Source: Halisarca cf. caerulea (Eukaryota > Porifera > Demospongiae > Chondrillida > Halisarcidae). From it: a stretch of DNA of 64,000 nt. This document shows, piece after piece, positions 24,333 to 38,154 of this stretch; the first letter of the stretch is position 1; each line of letters begins with the position of its first letter. The DNA lies in NCBI GenBank assembly GCA_963170055.1, contig CAUJGJ010000371.1, positions 62,001 through 126,000 of the forward strand. Reading direction: 5' to 3'. The position numbers were made by a program, and so were the translations under genes. The notes below the pieces were generated by a model, which saw only the letters and a program-made list of their open reading frames with translations, ran no database searches and had not been told where the DNA came from.

Positions 24333-25681
24333 AAATATTGGTATTAGAACCAGCATATCCAACACTACACAAATACGCCCACAGCACTTCAGAAACTTCA
24401 TGTGTGTCCACTGGGAATGTGCGTGGTGCTAGTGCCAAATATTGGTATTAGCACCAGCATATCCAACACTACACAAATACGCCCACAGCACTTCAGAAAG
24501 GTCATGTGTGTCCATTGGGAATGTGCGTGGTGCTAGTGCCAAATATTGGTATTAGCACCAGCATATCCAACACTACACAAATACGCCCACAGCACTTCAG
24601 AAAGGTCATGTGTGTCCACTGGGAATGTGCTTTGTTCTAGTGCCAAATATTGATATTAGCACCGGCATATCCAACACTACACAAATACGCCCACAGTAGT
24701 TAAGAAACTTCATGTGTGTCCACTGGGAATGTGCGTGGTGTTAGTGCCAAATATTGGTATTAGCACCAGCATATCCAACACTACACAAATACGCCCACAG
24801 CACTTCAGAAAGGTCATGTGTGTCCATTGGGAATGTGCGTGGTGCTAGTGCCAAATATTGGTATTAGCACCAGCATATCCAACACTACATAATTACGCCC
24901 ACAGCACTTCAGAAAGGTCATGTGTGTCACTGGGAATGTGCGTGGTGCTAGTGCCAAATATTAGTATTAGCACCAGCATATCCAACACTACACAAATACG
25001 CCCACAGCACTTCAGAAAGGTCATGTGTTTTCATTGGGAATGTGCGTGGTGCTAGTGCCAAATATTGGTATTAGCACCAGCATATCCAACACTACACAAA
25101 TACGCCCACAGCACTTCAGAAAGGTCATGTGTGTCCATTGGGAATGTGCGTGGTGCTAGTGCCAAATATTGGTATTAGCACCAGCATATCCAACACTACA
25201 CAAATACGCCCACAACACTTCAGAAAGGTCATGTGTGTCCACTGGGAATGTGCGTGGTGCTAGTGCCAAATATTGGTATTAGCACCAGCATATCCAACAC
25301 TACACAAATACGCCCACAGCACTTCAGAAAGGTCATGTGTGTCCATTGAGAATGTGCGTGGTGCTAGTGCAAAATATTGGTATTAGCACCAGCATATCTA
25401 ACACTACACAAACACGCCCACAGTAGTTAAGAAACTTCGTGTGTCCACTGGGAATGTGCGTGGTGCTAGTGCCAAATATTGGTATTAGCACCAGCATATC
25501 CAACACTACACAAATACGCCAACATCAATTAAGAAACTTAATGTGTGTCCACTGGGAATGTGCGTGGTGCTAGTGCCAAATATTGGTATTAGCACCAGCA
25601 TATCCAACACTACACAAATACGCCCACAGCACTTCAGAAAGGTCATGTGTGTCCACTGGGAATGTGCGTGGTGCTAGTGCC
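24333..25681 (+). repeat. 13-monomer unit, 1349 bp
   Basis: Copy of 16021-17369 at offset 8312, including the TGTCAC monomer (24853), the 102-bp gamma-2 (25384) and the following delta. Confidence 0.83.
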
Positions 25682-27136
25682 AAATATTGGTATTAGAACC
25701 AGCATATCCAACACTACACAAATACGCCCACAGCACTTCAGAAACTTCATGTGTGTCCACTGGGAATGTGCGTGGTGCTAGTGCCAAATATTGGTATTAG
25801 CACCAGCATATCCAACACTACACAAATACGCCCACAGCACTTCAGAAAGGTCATGTGTGTCCATTGGGAATGTGCGTGGTGCTAGTGCCAAATATTGGTA
25901 TTAGCACCAGCATATCCAACACTACACAAATACGCCGACAGCACTTCAGAAAGGTCATGTGTGTCCACTGGGAATGTGCTTTGTTCTAGTGCCAAATATT
26001 GTTATTAGCACCGGCATATCCAACACTACACAAATACGCCCACAGTAGTTAAGAAACTTCATGTGTGTCCACTGGGAATGTGCGTGGTGCTAGTGCCAAA
26101 TATTGGTATTAGCACCAGCATATCCAACACTACACAAATACGCCCACAGCACTTCAGAAAGGTCATGTGTGTCCATTGGGAATGTGCGTGGTGCTAGTGC
26201 CAAATATTGGTATTAGCACCAGCATATCCAACACTACATAATTACGCCCACAGCACCTCAGAAAGGTCATGTGTGTCACTGGGAATGTGCGTGGTGCTAG
26301 TGCCAAATATTAGTATTAGCACCAGCATATCCAACACTACACAAATACGCCCACAGCACTTCAGAAAGGTCATGTGTTTTCATTGGGAATGTGCGTGGTG
26401 CTAGTGCCAAATATTGGTATTAGCACCAGCATATCCAACACTACACAAATACGCCCACAGCACTTCAGAAAGGTCATGTGTGTCCATTGGGATTGTGCGT
26501 GGTGCTAGTGCCAAATAATGGTATTAGCACCAGCATATCCAACACTACATAAATACACCCACAGCACTTTAGAAAGGTCATGTGTGTCCACTGGGAATGT
26601 GCGTGGTGCTAGTGCCAAATATTGGTATTAGCACCAGCACATCCAAGACTACACAAATACGCCCACAGCATTTCAGAAAGGTCATGTGTGTCCATTGAGA
26701 ATGTGCGTGGTGCTAGTGCCAAATATTGGTATTAGCACCAGCATATCCAACACTACACAAATACGCCCACAGCACTTCAGAAAGGTCATGTGTGTCCACT
26801 GGGAATGTGCGTGGTGCTAGTGCCAAATATTGGTATTAACAACAGCATATCCAACACTACACAAATACGCCCACAGCACTTCAGAAACTTCATGTGTGTC
26901 CACTGGGAATGTGCGTCGTGCTAGTGCCAAATATTGGTATTAGCACCAGCATATCCAACACTACACAAATACGCCCACAGCACTTCAGAAAGGTCATGTG
27001 TGTCCACTGGGAATGTGCGTGGTGCTAGTGCCAAATATTGGTATTAGCACCAGCATATCCAACACTACACAAATACGCCCACAGCACTTCAGAAAGGTCA
27101 TGTGTGTCCACTGGGAATGTGCGTGGTGCTAGTGCC
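25682..27136 (+). repeat. 14-monomer unit, 1455 bp
   Basis: Copy of 17370-18824 at offset 8312 (GCCGACAG, CACCTCAG, AATAATGG, CACATCCAAGAC, TTAACAACAGC, GCGTCGTGC). A private GGGATTGTG occurs near 26491. Confidence 0.83.
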
Positions 27137-27864
27137 AAATATTGGTATTAGAACCAGCATATCCAACACTACACAAATACGCCCACAGCACTTCAGAAAC
27201 TCCATGTGTGTCCACTGGGAATGTGCGTGGTGCTAGTGCCAAATATTGGTATTAGCACCAGCATATCCAACACTACACAAATACGCCCACAGCACTTCAG
27301 AAAGGTCATGTGAGTCCACTGGGAATGTGCGTGGTGCTAGTGCCAAATATTGCTATTAGCACCGGCATATCCAACACTACACAAATACGCCCACAGTAGT
27401 TAAGAAACTTCATGTGTGTCCACTGGGAATGTGCGTGGTGCTAGTACCAAATATTGGTATTAGCACCAGCATATCCAACACTACACAAATACGCCCACAG
27501 CACTTCAGAAAGGTCATGTGTGTCCATTGGGAATGTGCGTGGTGCTAGTGCCAAATATTGGTATTAGCACCAGCATATCCAACACTACACAAATACGCCC
27601 ACAGCACTTCAGAAAGGTCATGTGTGTCCATTGGGAATGTGCGTGGTGCTAGTGCCAAATATTAGTATTAGCACCAACATATCCAACACTACACAAATAC
27701 GCCCACAGCACTTCAGAAAGGTCATGTGTGTCCACTGGGAATGTGCGTGGTGCTAGTGCCAAATATTGGTATTAGCACCAGCATATCCAACACTACACAA
27801 ATACGCCCACAGCACTTCAGAAAGGTCATGTGTGTCCACTGGGAATGTGCGTGGTGCTAGTGCC
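27137..27864 (+). repeat. Seven-monomer tandem duplication, copy 1 (728 bp)
   Basis: Beta with ACTCCATG, GTGAGTCC alpha, GCTATT gamma-1 ending AGTACC, two alpha, TTAGTATT with CACCAACATATCC, alpha. The same seven monomers follow at 27865 with period 728 bp. Confidence 0.85.
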
Positions 27865-29943
27865 AAATATTGGTATTAGAACCAGCATATCCAACACTAC
27901 ACAAATACGCCCACAGCACTTCAGAAACTCCATGTGTGTCCACTGGGAATGTGCGTGGTGCTAGTGCCAAATATTGGTATTAGCACCAGCATATCCAACA
28001 CTACACAAATACGCCCACAGCACTTCAGAAAGGTCATGTGAGTCCACTGGGAATGTGCGTGGTGCTAGTGCCAAATATTGCTATTAGCACCGGCATATCC
28101 AACACTACACAAATACGCCCACAGTAGTTAAGAAACTTCATGTGTGTCCACTGGGAATGTGCGTGGTGCTAGTACCAAATATTGGTATTAGCACCAGCAT
28201 GTCCAACACTACACAAATACGCCCACAGCACTTCAGAAAGGTCATGTGTGTCCATTGGGAATGTGCGTGGTGCTAGTGCCAAATATTGGTATTAGCACCA
28301 GCATATCCAACACTACACAAATACGCCCACAGCACTTCAGAAAGGTCATGTGTGTCCATTGGGAATGTGCGTGGTGCTAGTGCCAAATATTAGTATTAGC
28401 ACCAACATATCCAACACTACACAAATACGCCCACAGTACTTCAGAAAGGTCATGTGTGTCCATTGGGAATGTGCGTGGTGCTAGTGCCAAATATTGGTAT
28501 TAGCACCAGCATATCCAACACTACACAAATACGCCCACAGCACTTCAGAAAGGTCATGTGTGTCCACTGGGAATGTGCGTGGTGCTAGTGCCAAATATTG
28601 GTATTAGCACCAGCACATCCAACACTACACAAATACGCCCAAAGCACTTCAGAAAGGTCATGTGTGTCCATTGGGAATGTGCGTGGTGCTAGTGCCAAAT
28701 ATTGGTATTAGCACCAGCATATCCAACACTACATAAATACGCCCACAGCACTTCAGAAAGGTCATGTGTGTCCACTGGGAATGTTCGTGGTGCTAGTGCC
28801 AAATATTAGTATTAGCACCAGCATATCCAACACTACACAAATACGCACACAGCACTTCAGAAAGGTCATGTGTGTCCATTGGGAATGTGCGTGGTGCTAG
28901 TGCCAAATATTGGTATTAGCACCAGCATATCTAACACTACACAAATACGCCCACAGCACTTCAGAAAGGTCATGTGTGTCCACTGGGAATGTGCGTGGTG
29001 CTAGTGCCAAATATTGGTATTAGCACCAGCATATCCAACACTACACAAATACGCCCACAGCACTTCAGAAAGGTCATGTGTGTCCATTGGGAATGTGCGT
29101 GGTGCTAGTGCAAATATTGGTATTAGCACCAGCATATCTAACACTACACAAATACGCCCACAGTAGTTAAGAAACTTCATGTGTTTCCACTGGGAATGTG
29201 CGTGGTGCTAGTGCCAAATATTGGTATTAGCACCAGCATATCCAAAACTACACAAATACGCCCACATCAATTAAGAAACTTAATGTGTGTCCACTGGGAA
29301 TGTGCGTGGTGTTAGTGCCAAATATTGGTATTAGCACCAGCATATCCAACACTACACAAATACGCCCACAGCACTTCAGAAAGGTCATGTGTGTCCATTG
29401 GGAATGTGCGTGGTGCTAGTGCCAAATATTGGTATTAGCACCAGCACATCCAAGACTACACAAATACGCCCACAGCACTTCAGAAAGGTCATGTGTGTCC
29501 ATTGAGAATGTGCGTGGTGCTAGTGCCAAATATTGTTATTAGCACCAGCATATCCAACACTACACAAATACGCCCACAGCACTTCAGAAAGGTCATGTGT
29601 GTCCACTGGGAATGTGCGTGGTGCTAGTGCCAAATATTGGTATTAGCAACAGCATATCCAACACTACACAAATACGCCCACAGCACTTCAGAAACTTCAT
29701 GTGTGTCCACTGGGAATGTGCGTCGTGCTAGTGCCAAATATTGGTATTAGCACCAGCATATCCAACACTACACAAATACGCCCACAGCACTTCAGAAAGG
29801 TCATGTGTGTCCACTGGGAATGTGCGTGGTGCTAGTGCCAAATATTGGTATTAGCACCAGCATATCCAACACTACACAAATACGCCCACAGCACTTCAGA
29901 AAGGTCATGTGTGTCCACTGGGAATGTGCGTGGTGCTAGTGCC
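27865..29943 (+). repeat. 20-monomer unit, 2079 bp, starting with the second copy of the seven-monomer repeat
   Basis: The first seven monomers repeat 27137-27864. Then come CACATCC with CCCAAAGCAC (28593), CATAAATACG (28697), TTAGTATT with CGCACACAG (28801), CATATCTAAC alpha (28905), a 103-bp copy with AGTGCAAATATT, gamma-2, a delta with CATATCCAAAAC (29216), CACATCCAAGAC, GCAACAGC beta and two alphas. Positions 27969-30047 match 44803-46881 at offset 16834. Confidence 0.82.
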
Positions 29944-30775
29944 AAATATTGGTTTTAGAACCAGCATATCCAACACTACACAAATACGCCCACAGAACTT
30001 CAGAAACTCCACGTGTGTCCACTGGGAATGTGCGTGGTGCTAGTGCCAAATATTGGTATTAGCACCAGCATATCCAACACTACACAAATACGCCCACAGC
30101 ACTTCAGAAAGGTCATGTGAGTCCACTGGGAATGTGCGTGGTGCTAGTGCCAAATATTGTTATTAGCACCGGCATATCCAACACTACACAAATACGCCCA
30201 CAGTAGTTAAGAAACTTCATGTGTGTCCACTGGGAATGTGCGTGGTGCTAGTGCCAAATATTGGTATTAGCACCAGCATATCCAACACTACACAAATACG
30301 CCCACAGCACTTCAGAAAGGTCATGTGTGTCCATTGGGAATGTGCGTGGTGCTAGTGCCAAATATTGGTATTAGCACCAGCATATCCAACACTACACAAA
30401 TACGCCCACAGCACTTCAGAAAGGTCATGTGTGTCCATTGGGAATGTGCGTGGTGCTAGTGCCAAATATTGGTATTAGCACCAGCATATCCAACACTACA
30501 CAAATACGCCCACAGCACTTCAGAAAGGTCATGTGTGTCCACTGGGAATGTGCGTGGTGCTAGTGCCAAATATTGGTATTAGCACCAGCATATCCAACAC
30601 TACACAAATACGCCCACAGCACTTCAGAAAGGTCATGTGTGTCCACTGGGAATGTGCGTGGTGCTAGTGCCAAATATTGGTATTAGCACCAGCATATCCA
30701 ACACTACACAAATACGCCCACAGCACTTCAGAAAGGTCATGTGTGTCCACTGGGAATGTGCGTGGTGCTAGTGCC
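29944..30775 (+). repeat. Eight-monomer segment, 832 bp, opening with GGTTTTAGAACC
   Basis: First occurrence of the GGTTTT beta form with CAGAACTTCAGAAACTCC. A CACGTG hexamer is created at about 30010. It is followed by GTGAGTCC alpha, GTTATT gamma-1 and five nearly consensus alpha copies. The same eight monomers recur at 35659 and 37323. Confidence 0.83.
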
Positions 30776-33700
30776 AAATATTGGTATTAGAACCAGCATA
30801 TCCAACACTACACAAATACGCCCACAGCACTTCAGAAACTTCATGTGTGTCCACTGGGAATGTGCGTGGTGCTAGTGCCAAATATTGGTATTAGCACCAG
30901 CATATCCAACACTACACAAATACGCCCACAACACTTCAGAAAGGTCATGTGTGTCCATTGGGAATGTGCGTGGTGCTAGTGCCAAATATTGGTATTAGCA
31001 CCAGCATATCCAACACTACACAAATACGCCCACAGCACTTCAGAAAGGTCATGTGTGTCCACTGGGAATGTGCTTTGTTCTAGTGCCAAATATTGATATT
31101 AGCACCGGCATATCCAACACTACACAAATACGCCCACAGTAGTTAAGAAACTTCATGTGTGTCCACTGGGAATGTGCGTGGTGTTAGTGCCAAATATTGG
31201 TATTAGCACCAGCATATCCAACACTACACAAATACGCCCACAGCACTTCAGAAAGGTCATGTGTGTCCATTGGGAATGTGCGTGGTGCTAGTGCCAAATA
31301 TTGGTATTAGCACCAGCATATCCAACACTACATAATTACGCCCACAGCACTTCAGAAAGGTCATGTGTGTCACTGGGAATGTGCGTGGTGCTAGTGCCAA
31401 ATATTAGTATTAGCACCAGCATATCCAACACTACACAAATACGCCCACAGCACTTCAGAAAGGTCATGTGTTTTCATTGGGAATGTGCGTGGTGCTAGTG
31501 CCAAATATTGGTATTAGCACCAGCATATCCAACACTACACAAATACGCCCACAGCACTTCAGAAAGGTCATGTGTGTCCATTGGGAATGTGCGTGGTGCT
31601 AGTGCCAAATATTGGTATTAGCACCAGCATATCCAACACTACACAAATACGCCCACAGCACTTCAGAAAGGTCATGTGTGTCCACTGGGAATGTGCGTGG
31701 TGCTAGTGCCAAATATTGGTATTAGCACCAGCATATCCAACACTACACAAATACGCCCACAGCACTTCAGAAAGGTCATGTGTGTCCATTGAGAATGTGC
31801 GTGGTGCTAGTGCAAAATATTGGTATTAGCACCAGCATATCTAACACTACACAAACACGCCCACAGTAGTTAAGAAACTTCGTGTGTCCACTGGGAATGT
31901 GCGTGGTGCTAGTGCCAAATATTGGTATTAGCACCAGCATATCCAACACTACACAAATACGCCAACATCAATTAAGAAACTTAATGTGTGTCCACTGGGA
32001 ATGTGCGTGGTGCTAGTGCCAAATATTGGTATTAGCACCAGCATATCCAACACTACACAAATACGCCCACAGCACTTCAGAAAGGTCATGTGTGTCCACT
32101 GGGAATGTGCGTGGTGCTAGTGCCAAATATTGGTATTAGCACCAGCATATCCAACACTACACAAATACGCCCACAGCACTTCAGAAAGGTCATGTGTGTC
32201 CACTGGGAATGTGCGTGGTGCTAGTGCCAAATATTGGTATTAGCACTAGCATATCCAACACTACACAAATACGCCCACAGCACTTCAGAAAGGTCATGTG
32301 TGTCCACTGGGAATGTGCGTGGTGCTAGTGCCAAATATTGGTATTAGAACCAGCATATCCAACACTACACAAATACGCCCACAGCACTTCAGAAACTTCA
32401 TGTGTGTCCACTGGGAATGTGCGTGGTGCTAGTGCCAAATATTGGTATTAGCACCAGCATATCCAAGACTACACAAATACGCCCACAGCACTTCAGAAAG
32501 GTCATGTGTGTCCATTGGGAATGTGCGTGGTGCTAGTGCCAAATATTGGTATTAGCACCAGCATATCCAACACTACACAAATACGCCGACAGCACTTCAG
32601 AAAGGTCATGTGTGTCCACTGGGAATGTGCTTTGTTCTAGTGCCAAATATTGTTATTAGCACCGGCATATCCAACACTACACAAATACGCCCACAGTAGT
32701 TAAGAAACTTCATGTGTGTCCACTGGGAATGTGCGTGGTGCTAGTGCCAAATATTGGTATTAGCACCAGCATATCCAACACTACACAAATACGCCCACAT
32801 TACTTCAGAAAGGTCATGTGTGTCCATTGGGAATGTGCGTGGTGCTAGTGCCAAATATTGGTATTAGCACCAGCATATCCAACACTACATAATTACGCCC
32901 ACAGCACCTCAGAAAGGTCATGTGTGTCACTGGGAATGTGCGTGGTGCTAGTGCCAAATATTAGTATTAGAACCAGCATATCCAACACTACACAAATACG
33001 CCCACAGCACTTCAGAAAGGTCATGTGTTTTCATTGGGAATGTGCGTGGTGCTAGTGCCAAATATTGGTATTAGCACCAGCATATCCAACACTACACAAA
33101 TACGCCCACAGCACTTCAGAAAGGTCATGTGTGTCCATTGGGAATGTGCGTGGTGCTAGTGCCAAATAATGGTATTAGCACCAGCATATCCAACACTACA
33201 TAAATACACCCACAGCACTTTAGAAAGGTCATGTGTGTCCACTGGGAATGTGCGTGGTGCTAGTGCCAAATATTGGTATTAGCACCAGCACATCCAAGAC
33301 TACACAAATACGCCCACAGCACTTCAGAAAGGTCATGTGTGTCCATTGAGAATGTGCGTGGTGCTAGTGCCAAATATTGGTATTAGCACCAGCATATCCA
33401 ACACTACACAAATACGCCCACAGCACTTCAGAAAGGTCATGTGTGTCCACTGGGAATGTGCGTGGTGCTAGTGCCAAATATTGGTATTAACAACAGCATA
33501 TCCAACACTACACAAATACGCCCACAGCACTTCAGAAACTTCATGTGTGTCCACTGGGAATGTGCGTCGTGCTAGTGCCAAATATTGGTATTAGCACCAG
33601 CATATCCAACACTACACAAATACGCCCACAGCACTTCAGAAAGGTCATGTGTGTCCACTGGGAATGTGCGTGGTGCTAGTGCCAAATATTGGTATTAGCA

Positions 33701-34411
33701 CCAGCATATCCAACACTACACAAATACGCCCACAGCACTTCAGAAAGGTCATGTGTGTCCACTGGGAATGTGCGTGGTGCTAGTGCCAAATATTGGTATT
33801 AGAACCAGCATATCCAACACTACACAAATACGCCCACAGCACTTCAGAAACTCCATGTGTGTCCACTGGGAATGTGCGTGGTGCTAGTGCCAAATATTGG
33901 TATTAGCACCAGCATATCCAACACTACACAAATACGCCCACAGCACTTCAGAAAGGTCATGTGAGTCCACTGGGAATGTGCGTGGTGCTAGTGCCAAATA
34001 TTGCTATTAGCACCGGCATATCCAACACTACACAAATACGCCCACAGTAGTTAAGAAACTTCATGTGTGTCCACTGGGAATGTGCGTGGTGCTAGTACCA
34101 AATATTGGTATTAGCACCAGCATATCCAACACTACACAAATACGCCCACAGCACTTCAAAAAGGTCATGTGTGTCCATTGGGAATGTGCGTGGTGCTAGT
34201 GCCAAATATTGGTATTAGCACCAGCATATCCAACACTACACAAATACGCCCACAGCACTTCAGAAAGGTCATGTGTGTCCAGTGGGAATGTGCGTGGTGC
34301 TAGTGCCAAATATTAGTATTAGCACCAACATATCCAACACTACACAAATACGCCCACAGTACTTCAGAAAGGTCATGTGTGTCCATTGGGAATGTGCGTG
34401 GTGCTAGTGCC
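30776..34411 (+). repeat. 35-monomer family, copy 1
   Basis: A 15-monomer beta-to-beta part (30776-32332, 1557 bp) followed by a longer part that includes the second TGTCAC monomer (32853). It aligns to 38155 onward at offset 7379 until 33787. Here an extra ACTCCATG beta monomer (33788) is present that the two later copies lack. Confidence 0.82.
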
Positions 34412-34930
34412 AAATATTGGTATTAGCACCAGCATATCCAACACTACACAAATACGCCCACAGCACTTCAGAAAGGTCATGTGTGTCCACTGGGAATGTG
34501 CGTGGTGCTAGTGCCAAATATTGGTATTAGCACCAGCATATCCAACACTACACAAATACGCACACAGCACTTCAGAAAGGTCATGTGTGTCCATTGGGAA
34601 TGTGCGTGGTGCTAGTGCCAAATATTGGTATTAGCACCAGCATATCTAACACTACACAAATACGCCCACAGCACTTCAGAAAGGTCATGTGTGTCCACTG
34701 GGAATGTGCGTGGTGCTAGTGCCAAATATTGGTATTAGCACCAGCATATCCAACACTACACAAATACGCCCACAGCACTTCAGAAAGGTCATGTGTGTCC
34801 ATTGGGAATGTGCGTGGTGCTAGTGCAAATATTGGTATTAGCACCAGCATATCTAACACTACACAAATACGCCCACAGTAGTTAAGAAACTTCATGTGTT
34901 TCCACTGGGAATGTGCGTGGTGCTAGTGCC
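34412..34930 (+). repeat. Five-monomer linking segment with a probable hybrid monomer
   Basis: Alpha (34412), then 34516, which starts like a plain alpha but carries CGCACACAG and TCCATTGGG, then CATATCTAAC alpha, a 103-bp copy, and gamma-2 with TGTTTCC (34827). In the 28.4-29.2 kb copy two more monomers (CCCAAAGCAC and CATAAATACG types) lie between the alpha and the CGCACACAG copy, so 34516 may be a deletion junction. Confidence 0.72.
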
Positions 34931-36594
34931 AAATATTGGTATTAGCACCAGCATATCCAAAACTACACAAATACGCCCACATCAATTAAGAAACTTAATG
35001 TGTGTCCACTGGGAATGTGCGTGGTGTTAGTGCCAAATATTGGTATTAGCACCAGCATATCCAACACTACACAAATACGCCCACAGCACTTCAGAAAGGT
35101 CATGTGTGTCCATTGGGAATGTGCGTGGTGCTAGTGCCAAATATTGGTATTAGCACCAGCACATCCAAGACTACACAAATACGCCCACAGCACTTCAGAA
35201 AGGTCATGTGTGTCCATTGAGAATGTGCGTGGTGCTAGTGCCAAATATTGGTATTAGCACCAGCATATCCAACACTACACAAATACGCCCACAGCACTTC
35301 AGAAAGGTCATGTGTGTCCACTGGGAATGTGCGTGGTGCTAGTGCCAAATATTGGTATTAGCAACAGCATATCCAACACTACACAAATACGCCCACAGCA
35401 CTTCAGAAACTTCATGTGTGTCCACTGGGAATGTGCGTCGTGCTAGTGCCAAATATTGGTATTAGCACCAGCATATCCAACACTACACAAATACGCCCAC
35501 AGCACTTCAGAAAGGTCATGTGTGTCCACTGGGAATGTGCGTGGTGCTAGTGCCAAATATTGGTATTAGCACCAGCATATCCAACACTACACAAATACGC
35601 CCACAGCACTTCAGAAAGGTCATGTGTGTCCACTGGGAATGTGCGTGGTGCTAGTGCCAAATATTGGTTTTAGAACCAGCATATCCAACACTACACAAAT
35701 ACGCCCACAGAACTTCAGAAACTCCACGTGTGTCCACTGGGAATGTGCGTGGTGCTAGTGCCAAATATTGGTATTAGCACCAGCATATCCAACACTACAC
35801 AAATACGCCCACAGCACTTCAGAAAGGTCATGTGAGTCCACTGGGAATGTGCGTGGTGCTAGTGCCAAATATTGTTATTAGCACCGGCATATCCAACACT
35901 ACACAAATACGCCCACAGTAGTTAAGAAACTTCATGTGTGTCCACTGGGAATGTGCGTGGTGCTAGTGCCAAATATTGGTATTAGCACCAGCATATCCAA
36001 CACTACACAAATACGCCCACAGCACTTCAGAAAGGTCATGTGTGTCCATTGGGAATGTGCGTGGTGCTAGTGCCAAATATTGGTATTAGCACCAGCATAT
36101 CCAACACTACACAAATACGCCCACAGCACTTCAGAAAGGTCATGTGTGTCCATTGGGAATGTGCGTGGTGCTAGTGCCAAATATTGGTATTAGCACCAGC
36201 ATATCCAACACTACACAAATACGCCCACAGCACTTCAGAAAGGTCATGTGTGTCCACTGGGAATGTGCGTGGTGCTAGTGCCAAATATTGGTATTAGCAC
36301 CAGCATATCCAACACTACACAAATACGCCCACAGCACTTCAGAAAGGTCATGTGTGTCCACTGGGAATGTGCGTGGTGCTAGTGCCAAATATTGGTATTA
36401 GCACCAGCATATCCAACACTACACAAATACGCCCACAGCACTTCAGAAAGGTCATGTGTGTCCACTGGGAATGTGCGTGGTGCTAGTGCCAAATATTGGT
36501 ATTAGAACCAGCATATCCAACACTACACAAATACGCCCACAGTAGTTAAGAAACTTCATGTGTTTCCACTGGGAATGTGCGTGGTGCTAGTGCC
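34931..36594 (+). repeat. 16-monomer tandem duplication, copy 1 (1664 bp)
   Basis: Delta with CATATCCAAAAC, alpha, CACATCCAAGAC, alpha, GCAACAGC beta, two alpha, GGTTTT beta (35659), GTGAGTCC alpha, gamma-1, five alpha, and a hybrid last monomer. It is the same order as 29216-30879 (offset 5715) and is repeated directly at 36595. Confidence 0.88.
36491..36594 (+). repeat. Hybrid beta/gamma monomer at a crossover point
   Basis: The 5' part is beta (ATTAGAACC, CATATCCAAC) and the 3' part is gamma-2 (TAGTTAAG, TGTTTCC). The beta allele is still present at 36518 and the gamma allele starts at 36543, so the exchange lies in those 25 bases. Its parents are the beta that opens 38155 (and 30776) and the gamma-2 at 34827. 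This is the junction that produced the 1664-bp duplication. Confidence 0.85.
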
Positions 36595-38154
36595 AAATAT
36601 TGGTATTAGCACCAGCATATCCAAAACTACACAAATACGCCCACATCAATTAAGAAACTTAATGTGTGTCCACTGGGAATGTGCGTGGTGTTAGTGCCAA
36701 ATATTGGTATTAGCACCAGCATATCCAACACTACACAAATACGCCCACAGCACTTCAGAAAGGTCATGTGTGTCCATTGGGAATGTGCGTGGTGCTAGTG
36801 CCAAATATTGGTATTAGCACCAGCACATCCAAGACTACACAAATACGCCCACAGCACTTCAGAAAGGTCATGTGTGTCCATTGAGAATGTGCGTGGTGCT
36901 AGTGCCAAATATTGGTATTAGCACCAGCATATCCAACACTACACAAATACGCCCACAGCACTTCAGAAAGGTCATGTGTGTCCACTGGGAATGTGCGTGG
37001 TGCTAGTGCCAAATATTGGTATTAGCAACAGCATATCCAACACTACACAAATACGCCCACAGCACTTCAGAAACTTCATGTGTGTCCACTGGGAATGTGC
37101 GTCGTGCTAGTGCCAAATATTGGTATTAGCACCAGCATATCCAACACTACACAAATACGCCCACAGCACTTCAGAAAGGTCATGTGTGTCCACTGGGAAT
37201 GTGCGTGGTGCTAGTGCCAAATATTGGTATTAGCACCAGCATATCCAACACTACACAAATACGCCCACAGCACTTCAGAAAGGTCATGTGTGTCCACTGG
37301 GAATGTGCGTGGTGCTAGTGCCAAATATTGGTTTTAGAACCAGCATATCCAACACTACACAAATACGCCCACAGAACTTCAGAAACTCCACGTGTGTCCA
37401 CTGGGAATGTGCGTGGTGCTAGTGCCAAATATTGGTATTAGCACCAGCATATCCAACACTACACAAATACGCCCACAGCACTTCAGAAAGGTCATGTGAG
37501 TCCACTGGGAATGTGCGTGGTGCTAGTGCCAAATATTGTTATTAGCACCGGCATATCCAACACTACACAAATACGCCCACAGTAGTTAAGAAACTTCATG
37601 TGTGTCCACTGGGAATGTGCGTGGTGCTAGTGCCAAATATTGGTATTAGCACCAGCATATCCAACACTACACAAATACGCCCACAGCACTTCAGAAAGGT
37701 CATGTGTGTCCATTGGGAATGTGCGTGGTGCTAGTGCCAAATATTGGTATTAGCACCAGCATATCCAACACTACACAAATACGCCCACAGCACTTCAGAA
37801 AGGTCATGTGTGTCCATTGGGAATGTGCGTGGTGCTAGTGCCAAATATTGGTATTAGCACCAGCATATCCAACACTACACAAATACGCCCACAGCACTTC
37901 AGAAAGGTCATGTGTGTCCACTGGGAATGTGCGTGGTGCTAGTGCCAAATATTGGTATTAGCACCAGCATATCCAACACTACACAAATACGCCCACAGCA
38001 CTTCAGAAAGGTCATGTGTGTCCACTGGGAATGTGCGTGGTGCTAGTGCCAAATATTGGTATTAGCACCAGCATATCCAACACTACACAAATACGCCCAC
38101 AGCACTTCAGAAAGGTCATGTGTGTCCACTGGGAATGTGCGTGGTGCTAGTGCC
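36595..38154 (+). repeat. 16-monomer tandem duplication, copy 2
   Basis: Repeats 34931-36490 at offset 1664, through the five-alpha run. The next monomer, at 38155, is a complete beta rather than the hybrid, so it represents the unrecombined end. Confidence 0.87.
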
